From Neomegalonema sp. (GTDB lineage Bacteria; Pseudomonadota; Alphaproteobacteria; Rhodobacterales; Rhodobacteraceae), in assembly GCF_028688855.1 (NCBI RefSeq), contig NZ_JAQTXI010000018.1, forward strand, positions 1 to 64,000: a stretch of 64,000 nt of DNA. Reading direction: 5' to 3'. Positions 1-10,672 of the stretch are shown here, one piece after another. Numbering within the stretch: position 1 is the first letter of the stretch; every line of letters starts with the position of its first letter. The position numbers and the translations under genes were made by a program. The notes under the pieces were generated by a model. That model worked only from the letters and a program-made list of their open reading frames with translations. It was not told where the DNA came from and ran no database searches.

Positions 1-25
1 GGGCAGGAGGCTTTGGGGGGGGGGG

Positions 26-99
26 GATCTGGCGGAGGTAAAAAGCGGCGGACGCGCATGCATAGAGGGGGGAGCGGGGGGCGCGTCCGCCGCCAGATC
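26..99. repeat. Long interrupted inverted repeat at the window edge
   Basis: GCGGCGGACGCGC at 45-57 pairs perfectly with 81-93 (13 bp, 23-nt loop). An outer arm GATCTGG at 26-32 pairs with CCAGATC at 93-99. The two left arms are separated by a short A-rich insertion. A run of 12 G (15-26) precedes it. It lies beyond the 3' end of lpxK, so it could be part of a terminator or a structured RNA. The gene to its left is outside the window. Confidence 0.5.
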
Positions 100-190
100 G
101 CGCAGCAGAGGGACTTGGTGCGCTGAATCAGGATATAGGGGCGTCGCGCAGGGGAAAAAGATCCCGGATCAAAATTTTTTCAACCCCTGG

Positions 191-1162
191 CTAAAATTTT
201 CTTAACGTCCCGTCGAGCAGGGCGTCAAGGGCGTTCTCGTCCCGAAGGGTCAATTTCGCAGGAACCGGCAGGGCGGCGCCCCGAAACCACGCCGGGAACT
301 TCACCGCGTCCTTTTCGGTGCAGATCATCTGCGCGTCGAGGGCCTCCGCCTCGCGGGCCAGACGGCGCAGGATGGCGTCGTCATAGACGGCGTGGTCGGG
401 GAAAGCCCGCGTCGCCGCGAGATCCACGCCCAGCTCCCGCAGCATGGCGAAGAACTTCTCCGGACGCCCGATCCCTGCGAAGGCCAGAGCCCGCATCCCC
501 GCGAAGGGCGTCCCGGCGAAGGCGGGCTCCACCCTTCCGCGCAGCACCGGCCCCGCGAAGGGAATCCCCGCCAGAGGATCGCCCTCCCCGAGGATCAGCG
601 CCGCGTCGGCCCGCGCCAGCCCCTCCGCGACGGGCTCGCGCAGGGGCCCCGCCGGAGCCACACGCCCCGAGCCGAAGCCCGCAGGCCCGTCGATCACGAT
701 CAGCGAGAGATCCTTCTCCAGAGCCGGATTCTGGAAGCCGTCGTCCAGCACCAGGACCTGGGCCCCCGCCGCCACGGCCGCCCGAGCCCCCGCCGCCCGG
801 TCGCGCGCGATCCAGGTCGGGGCGTGGGCCGCGAGGATCAGGGGCTCGTCGCCGACGCGGGCGGGATCGTCGGCGTTGGCGTCGACGCGATGCGGTCCGC
901 GCTCGGAGCCGCCATGGCCCCGGCTCAGGGCGTGGGCCTCAAGGCCCCTCTGCGCGAGGCGCCGGAGGATGTGGATCGCGGTCGGAGTCTTGCCCGCCCC
1001 CCCGAGCGTCAGATTCCCCACGCAGATCACCGGAACCGGCGCCCGCCAGGGCCTGGCCCGCCGCCGACGCGCACGCCCCGCCTCAGCCCAGACCGCCCCC
1101 AGAGGCGACAGCAGAGCCCCGAGGACGGAGTCCGGATCGGACCAGAAGCGCGGCGCCCTCAT
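191..1162 (-). CDS. lpxK: Tetraacyldisaccharide 4'-kinase
   Basis: LpxK phosphorylates the 4' position of the tetraacylated disaccharide-1-phosphate in lipid A synthesis, at the cytoplasmic face of the inner membrane. The 323-residue protein has the expected N-terminal membrane-associated segment and then the family P-loop GNLTLGGAGKTPT (49-61), followed by SRGHGG, VGDEP and VLDDGFQNP motifs. The open frame extends upstream, but the start taken here (MRAPRFW) overlaps the stop of the preceding GNAT gene as ATGA, and the upstream extension looks unlike LpxK. It is the last gene of a minus-strand run. The length matches the family, and the call is firm. Confidence 0.95.
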   Translation of the reverse strand: MRAPRFWSDPDSVLGALLSPLGAVWAEAGRARRRRARPWRAPVPVICVGNLTLGGAGKTPTAIHILRRLAQRGLEAHALSRGHGGSERGPHRVDANADDPARVGDEPLILAAHAPTWIARDRAAGARAAVAAGAQVLVLDDGFQNPALEKDLSLIVIDGPAGFGSGRVAPAGPLREPVAEGLARADAALILGEGDPLAGIPFAGPVLRGRVEPAFAGTPFAGMRALAFAGIGRPEKFFAMLRELGVDLAATRAFPDHAVYDDAILRRLAREAEALDAQMICTEKDAVKFPAWFRGAALPVPAKLTLRDENALDALLDGTLRKF

Positions 1163-1464
1163 GCGGGCAGCAGGTCCGACCAGTCGGGATGACGCGCGAA
1201 CTGGGCCGCCACATAGGAGCAGAGCGGCAGGATCTTCAGCCCCTCGGCGCGGGCGTCGCCGACGGCCCGCAGGACCATCCGCGCCGCCACGCCCGATCCG
1301 CGCGCGGAGCGCGGCGAAAAGGTGTGGTCGATGGCCATGACTCCGCCCGAAAGGCGATAGGTCATTTCGGCCTCCTCCTCGCCGAGGGCGATCCAGTAGC
1401 GGCCGCCCTGGGCGTCTCGGTCGTGATTCACCGGCGGAAGCCGGGCCTCGTCGGGGGCGCTCAT
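1159..1464 (-). CDS. Small GNAT-fold N-acetyltransferase (YidJ/NATD1-like)
   Basis: A 101-residue single-domain protein of the short GNAT family that includes human NATD1. Visible features are the core EAEMTYRL strand, the helix GSGVAARMVLRAVGDARAEG corresponding to the acetyl-CoA pyrophosphate loop, and the family ending ILPLCSYVAAQFARHPDWSDL. The substrate is unknown; related proteins are mostly uncharacterised. It overlaps the Gfo/Idh gene upstream by 4 bp and lpxK downstream by 4 bp (ATGA), so the three are almost certainly cotranscribed and translationally coupled. Confidence 0.85.
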   Translation of the reverse strand: MSAPDEARLPPVNHDRDAQGGRYWIALGEEEAEMTYRLSGGVMAIDHTFSPRSARGSGVAARMVLRAVGDARAEGLKILPLCSYVAAQFARHPDWSDLLPA

Positions 1465-2651
1465 GAGGGGACTCCGGAGTCGGGGGGTTCAAGAAGGGAG
1501 GGGGCGGTCCATGCGGCGTCCGCCCGCGAGGAGCGCAGACAGGCGTCGATGAAGGCCATCCCCTCCAGCCCTTCGGCCAGGCCGGGGGATTCCGGCGTCT
1601 CGGGCGAGCCGCCCGCCTGAACCCTGCGGATCGCCCGGGCGTAGTCCTGATAGAGATTGGCGAAGGCTTCGAGATAGCCCTCGGGATGTCCGGCGGGGGT
1701 GCGGGTCAGAGACGCCGCGCCGGGACTGGCTCCGGCGCCGCCGCGGGTCAGCAGGCGGCGGGGCTCGCCATAGGGGGAGAACCAGAGCTGGTTCGGAGCC
1801 TCCTGCGCCCATTCGAGTCCGCCCTTGGCGCCGTAGACCCGCAGACGCAGGCCGTTTTCATGGCCCGGCGCGATCTGGCTGGCCCAGAGCATCCCGCGCG
1901 CGCCGCCCCTGAAGCGGAGCATGGCCTGGACGTCGTCGTCGAGGCGGCGGCCCGGCCCGAAGCTGCGCAGATCCGCCGAAAGGGCCTCCAGCTTCAGCCC
2001 CGTCACATGGCGCAGCAGATGGTAAGCGTGAGTCCCGATGTCGCCGACGGCGCCGCCTTCTCCGGCGTTGGCGGGGTCCATGCGCCAGAGCGCCTGCTTG
2101 TTCCCCGAGTCCTCGGCGGGCTCGGTCAGCCAGTCCTGGGGATACTCCACCTGCGCGATCCGCAAGGGCCCGAGATCGCCCCGCGCCACCATCTCGCGCG
2201 CCTGGCGCACCAGAGGATAGCCCGCATAGGCGTGGGTCAGGCCGAAGACCAGAGGCCGACCCCCCACCATCCGGGCCGCCAGGATCCGCGCCAGAGCCCG
2301 CGCGTCCTCCAGGGTGGAGGTCAGGGGCTTGTCGCAGATCACATGGATCCCGGCTTCGAGGAAGGCCTTCGCCGGGCCGAAATGCAGATGATTCGGCGTG
2401 ACGATGGAGACGACTTCGATTCCGTCGGGCCGGGCGGCCTCGGCGCGGGCCATCTCCTCCCAGGAGGCGTAGGCCCGTCCGGGCGCGATCCCCAGATCCT
2501 CCGCCGAGGCCCGCCCCTTCTCGGGATCGGCGGAGAAGGCTCCCGCCACAAGCTCGTAATCGCCGTCGAGCCGCGCCGCGAAGCGATGCACCGCCCCGAT
2601 GAAGGCCCCTCGCCCGCCGCCGACCATCCCCAGACGCAATCTGCGCGTCAT
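1461..2651 (-). CDS. Gfo/Idh/MocA family oxidoreductase
   Basis: A 396-residue NAD(P)-dependent oxidoreductase of the glucose-fructose oxidoreductase/inositol dehydrogenase family. The N-terminal Rossmann fold is marked by [12 protein letters not shown] (about residues 8-19), then the VTPNHLH strand and CDKPLTST, the counterpart of the family EKP catalytic motif with the usual lysine. [17 protein letters not shown] carries the catalytic-region histidine. The substrate is probably a sugar or cyclitol; the sequence does not say which. It begins 10 bp after the aldo/keto reductase ends and overlaps the GNAT gene by 4 bp. Confidence 0.88.
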   Translation of the reverse strand: MTRRLRLGMVGGGRGAFIGAVHRFAARLDGDYELVAGAFSADPEKGRASAEDLGIAPGRAYASWEEMARAEAARPDGIEVVSIVTPNHLHFGPAKAFLEAGIHVICDKPLTSTLEDARALARILAARMVGGRPLVFGLTHAYAGYPLVRQAREMVARGDLGPLRIAQVEYPQDWLTEPAEDSGNKQALWRMDPANAGEGGAVGDIGTHAYHLLRHVTGLKLEALSADLRSFGPGRRLDDDVQAMLRFRGGARGMLWASQIAPGHENGLRLRVYGAKGGLEWAQEAPNQLWFSPYGEPRRLLTRGGAGASPGAASLTRTPAGHPEGYLEAFANLYQDYARAIRRVQAGGSPETPESPGLAEGLEGMAFIDACLRSSRADAAWTAPSLLEPPDSGVPS

Positions 2652-2661
2652 GACCTCTCCT

Positions 2662-3699
2662 TCAGACCTTCGGCTGGCCGCGGGCCGACCAGATGTTGAC
2701 CCCGCCCTCGCGGGCGTGGAGGTCGATCTCCGCCAGCTCCTCGGGCGTCAGGGGCTCCAGCGAGAGGGCGCCGACCGAATCCCGCAGCTGCTCCACGCGG
2801 CTGGCCCCCACCAGAGCCGAAGTCACCCGCGGATCGCGCAGGGCCCAGGCCAGAGCCAGCTGCGCCAGAGAACAGCCCCGCTTCTCCGCCACGGCGTTCA
2901 GACCCCGGATGCGGGCGAGATTCTCCTCGCCGAGCATCTCGGGCTTCAGGGACTTGCCCTGGGTGGCGCGGCTGCCCTCGGGCGGGACGCCGCCGAGATA
3001 TCTGTTCGTCAGCATCCCCTGGGCCAGGGGCGAGAAGACGATGCAGCCCAGACCCTCGGCCTCCAGCACGTCGAGCAGCCCATCCGTCTCGATCCAGCGA
3101 TTCAGCATGGAGTAGCTCGGCTGATGGATCAGGCAGGGCGTGCCCAGCTCCTCCAGAATCTGCGCGGCGCGGCGGGTCTGCTCGGCGCCGTAGGAGGAGA
3201 TCCCGGCGTAGAGCGCCTTGCCCGAACGCACGATCCGATCCAGAGCGCCCATGGTCTCCTCGAGGGGAGTCTTCGGGTCGAAGCGGTGGGAATAGAAGAT
3301 GTCCACATAATCCAGCCCCATGCGCCGGAGGCTCGCCTCACAGCTGGAGATCAGGTATTTGCGGCTCCCCCATTCGCCATAGGGGCCGGGACGCATGTAA
3401 TAGCCCGCCTTGGTCGAGATCACGAGATCGTCGCGATGGCTCCTGAAATCCGTGCGCAGGATCTCGCCGAAGGCCGTCTCGGCGGAGCCCGGCGGCGGGC
3501 CGTAATTATTGGCGAGGTCGAAATGCGTGATCCCCAGATCGAAGGCCGCCCGGCAGAGATCGCGCTTGGGCTCGAAAGGGGCGTCGTCGCCGAAATTATG
3601 CCAGAGCCCCAGCGACAGCGCAGGCAGCACCAGCCCGGAGCGCCCGCAGCGCCGATAGGTCATGGAGTCGTAGCGTCGCGGATCCGGAATCCAGCCCAT
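2662..3699 (-). CDS. YghZ-like aldo/keto reductase (L-glyceraldehyde 3-phosphate reductase family)
   Basis: A 345-residue NADPH-dependent aldo/keto reductase closely resembling E. coli YghZ/Gpr: the start MGWIPDPRRYDSMTYRRCGR, ALSLGLWHNFG, the catalytic Asp/Tyr region FDLANNYGPPPGSAE, STKAGY, DYVDIFYSHRFD and the C-terminal cofactor region ALVGASRVEQL. YghZ relatives reduce L-glyceraldehyde 3-phosphate and can also reduce methylglyoxal (established for the family). The gene follows eda by 97 bp in the same direction. Because a methylglyoxal synthase domain is encoded just upstream, removal of methylglyoxal is a plausible role here; that is inference. Confidence 0.88.
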   Translation of the reverse strand: MGWIPDPRRYDSMTYRRCGRSGLVLPALSLGLWHNFGDDAPFEPKRDLCRAAFDLGITHFDLANNYGPPPGSAETAFGEILRTDFRSHRDDLVISTKAGYYMRPGPYGEWGSRKYLISSCEASLRRMGLDYVDIFYSHRFDPKTPLEETMGALDRIVRSGKALYAGISSYGAEQTRRAAQILEELGTPCLIHQPSYSMLNRWIETDGLLDVLEAEGLGCIVFSPLAQGMLTNRYLGGVPPEGSRATQGKSLKPEMLGEENLARIRGLNAVAEKRGCSLAQLALAWALRDPRVTSALVGASRVEQLRDSVGALSLEPLTPEELAEIDLHAREGGVNIWSARGQPKV

Positions 3700-3796
3700 G
3701 CGCGGCCTCCTCGCTGGCGTTGGTCGGGGCCATGGTAGGCCGCGCGGGCGGCGGGGGAAAGCCCCATCCGCCCCGCGCCCGGATCGGAAGGGCCGC

Positions 3797-4435
3797 TCAG
3801 ACCGCGCGCCGGAGCCCCGAGGCCTCGCGGGCCAGCTCCTCGATGCGCGCCCAGTCGCCCGCCTTGACCGCCGCTCTGGGCGCCACCCAGGAGCCGCCCA
3901 CCGCCAGCACGTTGGGCAGATCCAGATATTGCGCGGCGTTGGCCAGAGAGATTCCGCCCGTGGGGCAGAATTTCACCTGAGGCAGGGGGCTGCTCCAGGC
4001 CTTGAGCAGCGCCGCTCCGCCCGACTGCTCGGCGGGGAAGAACTTCAGCACGTCGAGGCCCTGCTCCAGAAGCCGCATGACCTCCGAAGCCGTGACCGCG
4101 CCCGGCAGAAGCGGCAGGCCCTCGTCCCTCGCGGCCTTGAGCAGGGTCTCGGTGCAGCCCGGCGAGACGCCGAAGCGCGCTCCCGCCGCCTTCGCCGCCT
4201 TGACGTCGGCGGGAGTCAGCAAGGTGCCCGCCCCCACCACCGCGCCCTCGATGGCGCTCATGGCGCGGATGGCGTCGAGGGCCACGGGGGTGCGCAAGGT
4301 CACCTCCAGAGCCTTCAGCCCGCCCTTGACCAGAGCCCGGCCCAGAGGCTCGGCTTCGGCCAGAGTCTCCACGATCAGCACCGGCACCACCGGCGCCAGA
4401 GCCAGAACCTCGCGCGCGCTCACCATCTTTCCCAT
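3797..4435 (-). CDS. eda: 2-dehydro-3-deoxy-phosphogluconate (KDPG) aldolase
   Basis: Cleaves KDPG to pyruvate and glyceraldehyde 3-phosphate, the last step of the ED pathway. The 212-residue protein is the normal length for this class I aldolase. The catalytic glutamate lies in [16 protein letters not shown] and GVSPGCTE are family motifs, the Schiff-base lysine is in [12 protein letters not shown], and phosphate binding is by VKFCPTGGI. It begins 4 bp after the stop of the mgsA-pgi gene, so it is translated from the same message. Confidence 0.95.
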   Translation of the reverse strand: MGKMVSAREVLALAPVVPVLIVETLAEAEPLGRALVKGGLKALEVTLRTPVALDAIRAMSAIEGAVVGAGTLLTPADVKAAKAAGARFGVSPGCTETLLKAARDEGLPLLPGAVTASEVMRLLEQGLDVLKFFPAEQSGGAALLKAWSSPLPQVKFCPTGGISLANAAQYLDLPNVLAVGGSWVAPRAAVKAGDWARIEELAREASGLRRAV

Positions 4436-4439
4436 GGCT

Positions 4440-6560
4440 TCAAACTCCCTGATGCGTTTCGCGCAGAGCCGCCGCCGCCGCGACCAGCCCCGAAGTGGAG
4501 GAATCCGCGCCCGCCGGCGCCTCGCCCCTCTCGACGCCCGGCAGGAGCTTCGCCGCCAGCTCCTTGCCCAGCTCGACGCCCCATTGGTCGTAGGCGTTGA
4601 CGTCCCAGATCGCGGCCTCGACGAAGGTCTTGTGCTCGTAGAGCGCCACGAGCCCGCCGAGCCGCTCCGGATCGAGCAGCGGATAGAGCAGCGTCGTCGA
4701 GGGGCGGTCGCCGGGGAAGGTCCGGTGCGGAGTCAGCCGCGCGATCTCGGCCTCGGGGAGGCCCCTGGCGCGCATCTCCGCCGCGACCTCGCCGGGGAGC
4801 TTGCCGAAGGCCAGGGCCTGAGACTGCGCGAAGCAGTTCGCCAGGAGCTTGGCGTGATGATCGCCGAGATTCTCGTGGGCTTGCGCCGCCGCGAGGAAAT
4901 CCACCGGGATCACGTCGGTTCCCTGGTGGATGAGCTGGAAGAAGCTGTGCTGGGCGTTGGTGCCCGCCTCGCCCCAGACCACCGGGCAGGTCGCGACCGT
5001 CACGGCCTCGCCGCCGCGCGTGACGCGCTTGCCGTTGGACTCCATGGTCAGCTGCTGGAGATAGGCCGGAAGCCGCCCGAGGCGCTCGTCATAGGGGATC
5101 ACCGCGACGCTGGAGGCGCCCATGAAGTTGCGGCGCCAGATTCCGACCAGCCCCATCAGCAGGGGCAGGTTCTCCGCCGCCGGAGCGCTCCGGAAATGAT
5201 CGTCCATGGCTTTGGCGCCCGCGAGGAAGGCGCGGAAGTTCTCCGCCCCGACCGCGACGGCCAGAGGCAGGCCGATGGCCGTCCAGACGGAATAGCGCCC
5301 GCCGATCCAGTCCCAGAAGCCGAAGACGCGGGAATCGTCGACGCCGAACTGCGCGGTCTCCTTCAGATTGGTCGAGACCGCCGCGAGATGGGCCCCCGCC
5401 CCCGCCGCGCCGAGCTTCGCCGCCAGCCAGTCCCGCGCCGAACGGGCGTTGGTCATGGTCTCCTGGGTGGTGAAGGTCTTGGAGGCGACGAGGATCAGGG
5501 TATGGGCCGGGTCCAGCCCCTTGAGCGTGTCGGTCAGATGGGCGCCGTCCACGTTGGAGACGAAATGCGCCCTCGGGCCGTCATGACAGGGCGCGAGCGC
5601 CCGGACCGCCATCGCCGGACCCAGATCCGAACCGCCGATGCCGATGTTGACCACATCCGTGAAGCGCCCGCCGGTCGGGGGGGCGCAGTCCCCGGAGCGC
5701 AGGGCCTCGGCGAAGGCGAGGAAGCGCTCCAGCGTCGGGGCGACCTCCGCGAAGCCGGGCGCGTCATAGGCGCCGGAGGGATCGCGGGCCGCCACATGCA
5801 GCACCGCCCGCCCCTCGGTGAGGTTGATGGGCTCGCCGCGGAACATGGCCTCGCGCTTGCCCGCCACGTCGGCGGCCTCGGCGAGGGCCAGCAGCGACTT
5901 CAGGGCCCCCGCGTCGAGCTTCTCCTTGGAGAAATCCACGAGCAGATCGCCGGAACGCCGCGACAGACGCGCGAAACGCTGCGGATCCTGCGCGAAGAGC
6001 TGGCGCAGATGCAGGCGCTTGAGGCGGTCGGCGTCGCGGCCTGCGGCCTCCCATGCGGCGGCGAAGGTCATGGCTCGGGCTCCTGAGGCTGGGGGAGGAG
6101 GGGCCGCGATCTCGCGGGCCTTGTAGCTCTCGGCGAAGGGATTCGGCGCGCGGCGCAGGAGCTCCGGGCGCGCGAACCAGTCGGCGGCGAGAAGGGCCTC
6201 CGCCGTGGGCAGGTTCAGCGCCAGAGGCGCGCCGTAAAGCGTGCAGATGCGGATCAGGGCCTTGACGTCCACGTCGTGAGGCTGGGGCGTCAGGGGGTCC
6301 ACGAGGAAGATCAGCGCGTCGATGCGCCCCTCGACGATGGCCGCCCCGATCTGGAGGTCGCCGCCCAGGGGGCCGCTCTCGACGCGCGCGATCTCGGCGC
6401 CGGGCATGGCCTCCAGCAGGAGGCGCCCGGTGGTGCCGGTGGCGAAGAGCCGGTGGCGCGTCAGGATCTCCCGATGCGCCTGCGCCCATTCCGCCAGGGC
6501 GGGCTTCAGCCGGTCATGGGCCACCAGGCCGAGGCCGAGCCGGGTTTTCGCTTCCGTCAT
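4440..6560 (-). CDS. pgi: Methylglyoxal synthase / glucose-6-phosphate isomerase fusion
   Basis: One 706-residue frame holds two enzymes. Residues 1 to about 148 match methylglyoxal synthase (DHAP to methylglyoxal plus phosphate): LVAHD with H15, ATGTTG (40-45), SGPLGGD with D68, [10 protein letters not shown], and PHDVDVKAL with H95 and D98. These correspond to E. coli MgsA H19, D71, H98 and D101, so the active site looks intact. After a Pro-rich linker (about 150-162), residues 164-706 form a full-length glucose-6-phosphate isomerase with [33 protein letters not shown], the catalytic Glu in [18 protein letters not shown], and the catalytic Lys near [11 protein letters not shown]. It lies 15 bp after edd and 4 bp before eda. 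I do not recall this fusion being described. Confidence 0.93.
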   Translation of the reverse strand: MTEAKTRLGLGLVAHDRLKPALAEWAQAHREILTRHRLFATGTTGRLLLEAMPGAEIARVESGPLGGDLQIGAAIVEGRIDALIFLVDPLTPQPHDVDVKALIRICTLYGAPLALNLPTAEALLAADWFARPELLRRAPNPFAESYKAREIAAPPPPASGARAMTFAAAWEAAGRDADRLKRLHLRQLFAQDPQRFARLSRRSGDLLVDFSKEKLDAGALKSLLALAEAADVAGKREAMFRGEPINLTEGRAVLHVAARDPSGAYDAPGFAEVAPTLERFLAFAEALRSGDCAPPTGGRFTDVVNIGIGGSDLGPAMAVRALAPCHDGPRAHFVSNVDGAHLTDTLKGLDPAHTLILVASKTFTTQETMTNARSARDWLAAKLGAAGAGAHLAAVSTNLKETAQFGVDDSRVFGFWDWIGGRYSVWTAIGLPLAVAVGAENFRAFLAGAKAMDDHFRSAPAAENLPLLMGLVGIWRRNFMGASSVAVIPYDERLGRLPAYLQQLTMESNGKRVTRGGEAVTVATCPVVWGEAGTNAQHSFFQLIHQGTDVIPVDFLAAAQAHENLGDHHAKLLANCFAQSQALAFGKLPGEVAAEMRARGLPEAEIARLTPHRTFPGDRPSTTLLYPLLDPERLGGLVALYEHKTFVEAAIWDVNAYDQWGVELGKELAAKLLPGVERGEAPAGADSSTSGLVAAAAALRETHQGV
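6069..6084 (-). promoter_or_regulatory. Possible internal ribosome binding site for isomerase alone
   Basis: Inside the mgsA-pgi frame, at the domain boundary, the minus strand reads AGGAG, 8 nt, then an in-frame ATG (6071-6069, residue 164, start of [11 protein letters not shown]). The spacing is ideal for a Shine-Dalgarno site, and this ATG would give a normal-length stand-alone Pgi. The sequence also encodes linker residues, so chance is possible. Confidence 0.4.
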
Positions 6561-6575
6561 GATGCACCGCCCCCC

Positions 6576-8408
<1,833 letters not shown>

Positions 8409-8477
8409 GGAGAAGGCTCCTTTCGCCGAGGGGACGAAGCCCCATGGGTCACATCGGAATCATGCAGGCGCGTCGCG

Positions 8478-9188
8478 TCACGGCGCGTCGAAGACGGTCA
8501 GGCCCCCCGCCGCGCGCAGGATCGCCCGGACAGGCATGTCGGCTTCGGCGCCCGCGGGATCCAGCGCCTCGGCCAGGACGCGGCGCTTTTCGGCGCCGTT
8601 GATGAGCAGACAGGCGCGTCGCGCGCCGGTCAGCACGGGGCGCGTCAGCGTGAGGCGCGGCTCGGGCGCGCCCGGCGCCCGCAAGGCCAGAGCCGCCAGA
8701 GGCTGCGCCGGGTCCATGGCCTCCGCCAGACGGTCGCCGCCGGGAAAGAGCGAGGCCGTATGGCCGTCGGTCCCCATGCCGAGCACGCAGACGTCCAGAG
8801 GCGTCAGCGGCCTCAGGGCGTCGTCGAGGTCGCCGAAGGCCTCTTCGGGCGTCGGGGCGCCGGTGAAGAGCGGGATGAACCGCGCCGCCGAAGCCGGGCC
8901 CCGCAGCAAAGTCGCCCGCAAGAGCCGCCCGTTGGAGCGCTCGCTCTCCTCGGGAACCCACCGTTCGTCGGTCAGCGTGACCGAGAGCTTCGCCCAATCC
9001 AGATCGGCGCGGGACAACTCGACGAGGAAAGGCCCCGGCGTCGTCCCGCCCGGAACCGCCAGGGAAGCCCGCCCCCGCAGACGGATCGCCTCGGCGAGAT
9101 CCGCCGCCGCCGCCGCCGCCAGAGCCAGGGCCTGAGCCTCGCGGCCCGCGAAGGCCCGGATCTCGACCTTCGAAATCACGCCGCTCAT
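8478..9188 (-). CDS. pgl: 6-phosphogluconolactonase (DevB type)
   Basis: Hydrolyses 6-phosphogluconolactone made by Zwf. The 236-residue protein has the DevB/SOL-family marks: SLAVPGGTTPGPFL near residue 43, LTDERWVPEESERSNGRLLRATLL, and VLGMGTDGHTASLFPGG with the catalytic-region His. The N-terminal half is alanine rich, as is usual in high-GC relatives. The start overlaps the zwf stop by 4 bp (ATGA), which fixes the start codon and indicates translational coupling. Confidence 0.95.
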   Translation of the reverse strand: MSGVISKVEIRAFAGREAQALALAAAAAADLAEAIRLRGRASLAVPGGTTPGPFLVELSRADLDWAKLSVTLTDERWVPEESERSNGRLLRATLLRGPASAARFIPLFTGAPTPEEAFGDLDDALRPLTPLDVCVLGMGTDGHTASLFPGGDRLAEAMDPAQPLAALALRAPGAPEPRLTLTRPVLTGARRACLLINGAEKRRVLAEALDPAGAEADMPVRAILRAAGGLTVFDAP

Positions 9189-10657
9189 GGCTCGATCTCC
9201 CGCCAGCGGCGGCCGTCCTGATGGATCAGCCGCAAGGCGTCCTCGGGGCCGCGCCCGTCGGGATCATAGACCGCCGGAGGCTCCGTCCAGCCCGACCAGG
9301 CCGCCAGGATCGGGTCGATCCAGGCCCAGGCGGCTTCGACCTCGTCGCCGCGCATGAAGAGCGTCTGATCGCCCCGGATCACGTCCAGCACCAGGCGCTC
9401 GTAGGCGTCGGGCATGCGCACGCCGTTGAGCGCGTCGGCGAAGGTCATGTCGAGCGCCGCCTCCCGCAGACGCATGCCGCCCGGACCCGGCTCCTTCACC
9501 GTCACGCGGAGCGTCACGCCCTCGTCGGGCTGGAGGCGCATCACCAGAGCGTTGCGCCGCAGACCCTGCGCCAGATGCGGAAAGATCATGTGCGGCGGAT
9601 GACGGAAGATCACCGCGATCTCCGAAGAGCGCGCCCTCAGGCGCTTGCCGGTGCGCAGATAGAAGGGCGTCCCCGACCAGCGCCAGTTGCGGATTTCGGC
9701 CTTGATGGCCACGAAGGTCTCCGTGTTGGAGGCCTGAAGCCCGAGGTCTTCGAGATAGCTCTTCTTCTCGCCCCGACGCCCGCCATATTGCCCGCGCGCG
9801 GTCACTTCATGGGCGTTGCCCGCCGTGATCGGCGCGAGCGAACGCAGCACCTTGAGCTTTTCGTCGCGCACGCCGTCGGCGTCGAAGACGGCGGGGGGCT
9901 CCATGGCCGTCAGGCAGAGAAGCTGCAAAAGGTGGTTCTGCACCATGTCGCGCATGGCGCCCGACTGGTCGTAATAGCCGCCGCGCCCCTCCAGACCCAC
10001 CGTCTCGGCGACGGTGATCTGCACGTGATCGACGTATTGCGCGTTCCAGAGCGGTTCGAAAAGGGCGTTGGCGAAGCGCAGCGCCATGAGGTTCTGGACC
10101 GTCTCCTTGCCCAGATAATGGTCGATGCGGTAGATGCCGCTTTCCGGGAAGGCCGCGCGCAGCTGGTCGTTGAGCGCATGGGCGCTCGCGAGGTCATGGC
10201 CGAGCGGCTTCTCGACGATCAGCCGCGCCTTCTCCGTCACGAGGCCATGGGCCTTGAGCTTCTCGGCGATGGAGCCGAAGAAGGCCGGGCCCACCGCCAG
10301 ATAGAAGGCCCGCACGAGGCCTTCGCGCCCCTCCAGATGTCTGGCCAGCGAGGACCAGCCCGTCTCTGCGGCCGCATCCACACGGATGTAGTCCAGCCGC
10401 CCGAGGAAGCGCTTCACCGCCTCGGGGTCGAGATCCTCCTTCGGGACGAACTCCTGGAGGGCCTTTTCGGCCTCGACGCGCCAGGCCCTGGAGGCCATTT
10501 CGGTGCGCGCCGCGCCGATCACGCGGGCGTCCGGAGGCAACTGCCCCGCCCGGTCGCGCTGATAGAGCCCCGGAAGCAGCTTGCGCCGCGTCAGGTCGCC
10601 GGTGGCGCCGAAGATCACGAGGTCGAAGGGGTCGACGGGGATGATGACGCTGCTCAT
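9185..10657 (-). CDS. zwf: Glucose-6-phosphate 1-dehydrogenase
   Basis: Oxidises glucose 6-phosphate to 6-phosphogluconolactone with NAD(P)+, feeding the ED pathway. The 490 residues match the family. The nucleotide-binding GATGDLTRRKLLPGLY is at residues 14-29, EKPLGHDL carries the conserved Lys-Pro, and the active-site peptide RIDHYLGKETVQN contains the catalytic histidine and substrate-binding lysine. FYLRTGKRL is the late family motif. It starts 15 bp after the fructokinase stop. Confidence 0.97.
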   Translation of the reverse strand: MSSVIIPVDPFDLVIFGATGDLTRRKLLPGLYQRDRAGQLPPDARVIGAARTEMASRAWRVEAEKALQEFVPKEDLDPEAVKRFLGRLDYIRVDAAAETGWSSLARHLEGREGLVRAFYLAVGPAFFGSIAEKLKAHGLVTEKARLIVEKPLGHDLASAHALNDQLRAAFPESGIYRIDHYLGKETVQNLMALRFANALFEPLWNAQYVDHVQITVAETVGLEGRGGYYDQSGAMRDMVQNHLLQLLCLTAMEPPAVFDADGVRDEKLKVLRSLAPITAGNAHEVTARGQYGGRRGEKKSYLEDLGLQASNTETFVAIKAEIRNWRWSGTPFYLRTGKRLRARSSEIAVIFRHPPHMIFPHLAQGLRRNALVMRLQPDEGVTLRVTVKEPGPGGMRLREAALDMTFADALNGVRMPDAYERLVLDVIRGDQTLFMRGDEVEAAWAWIDPILAAWSGWTEPPAVYDPDGRGPEDALRLIHQDGRRWREIEP

Positions 10658-10672
10658 GAGGCTCGGCGGCTC

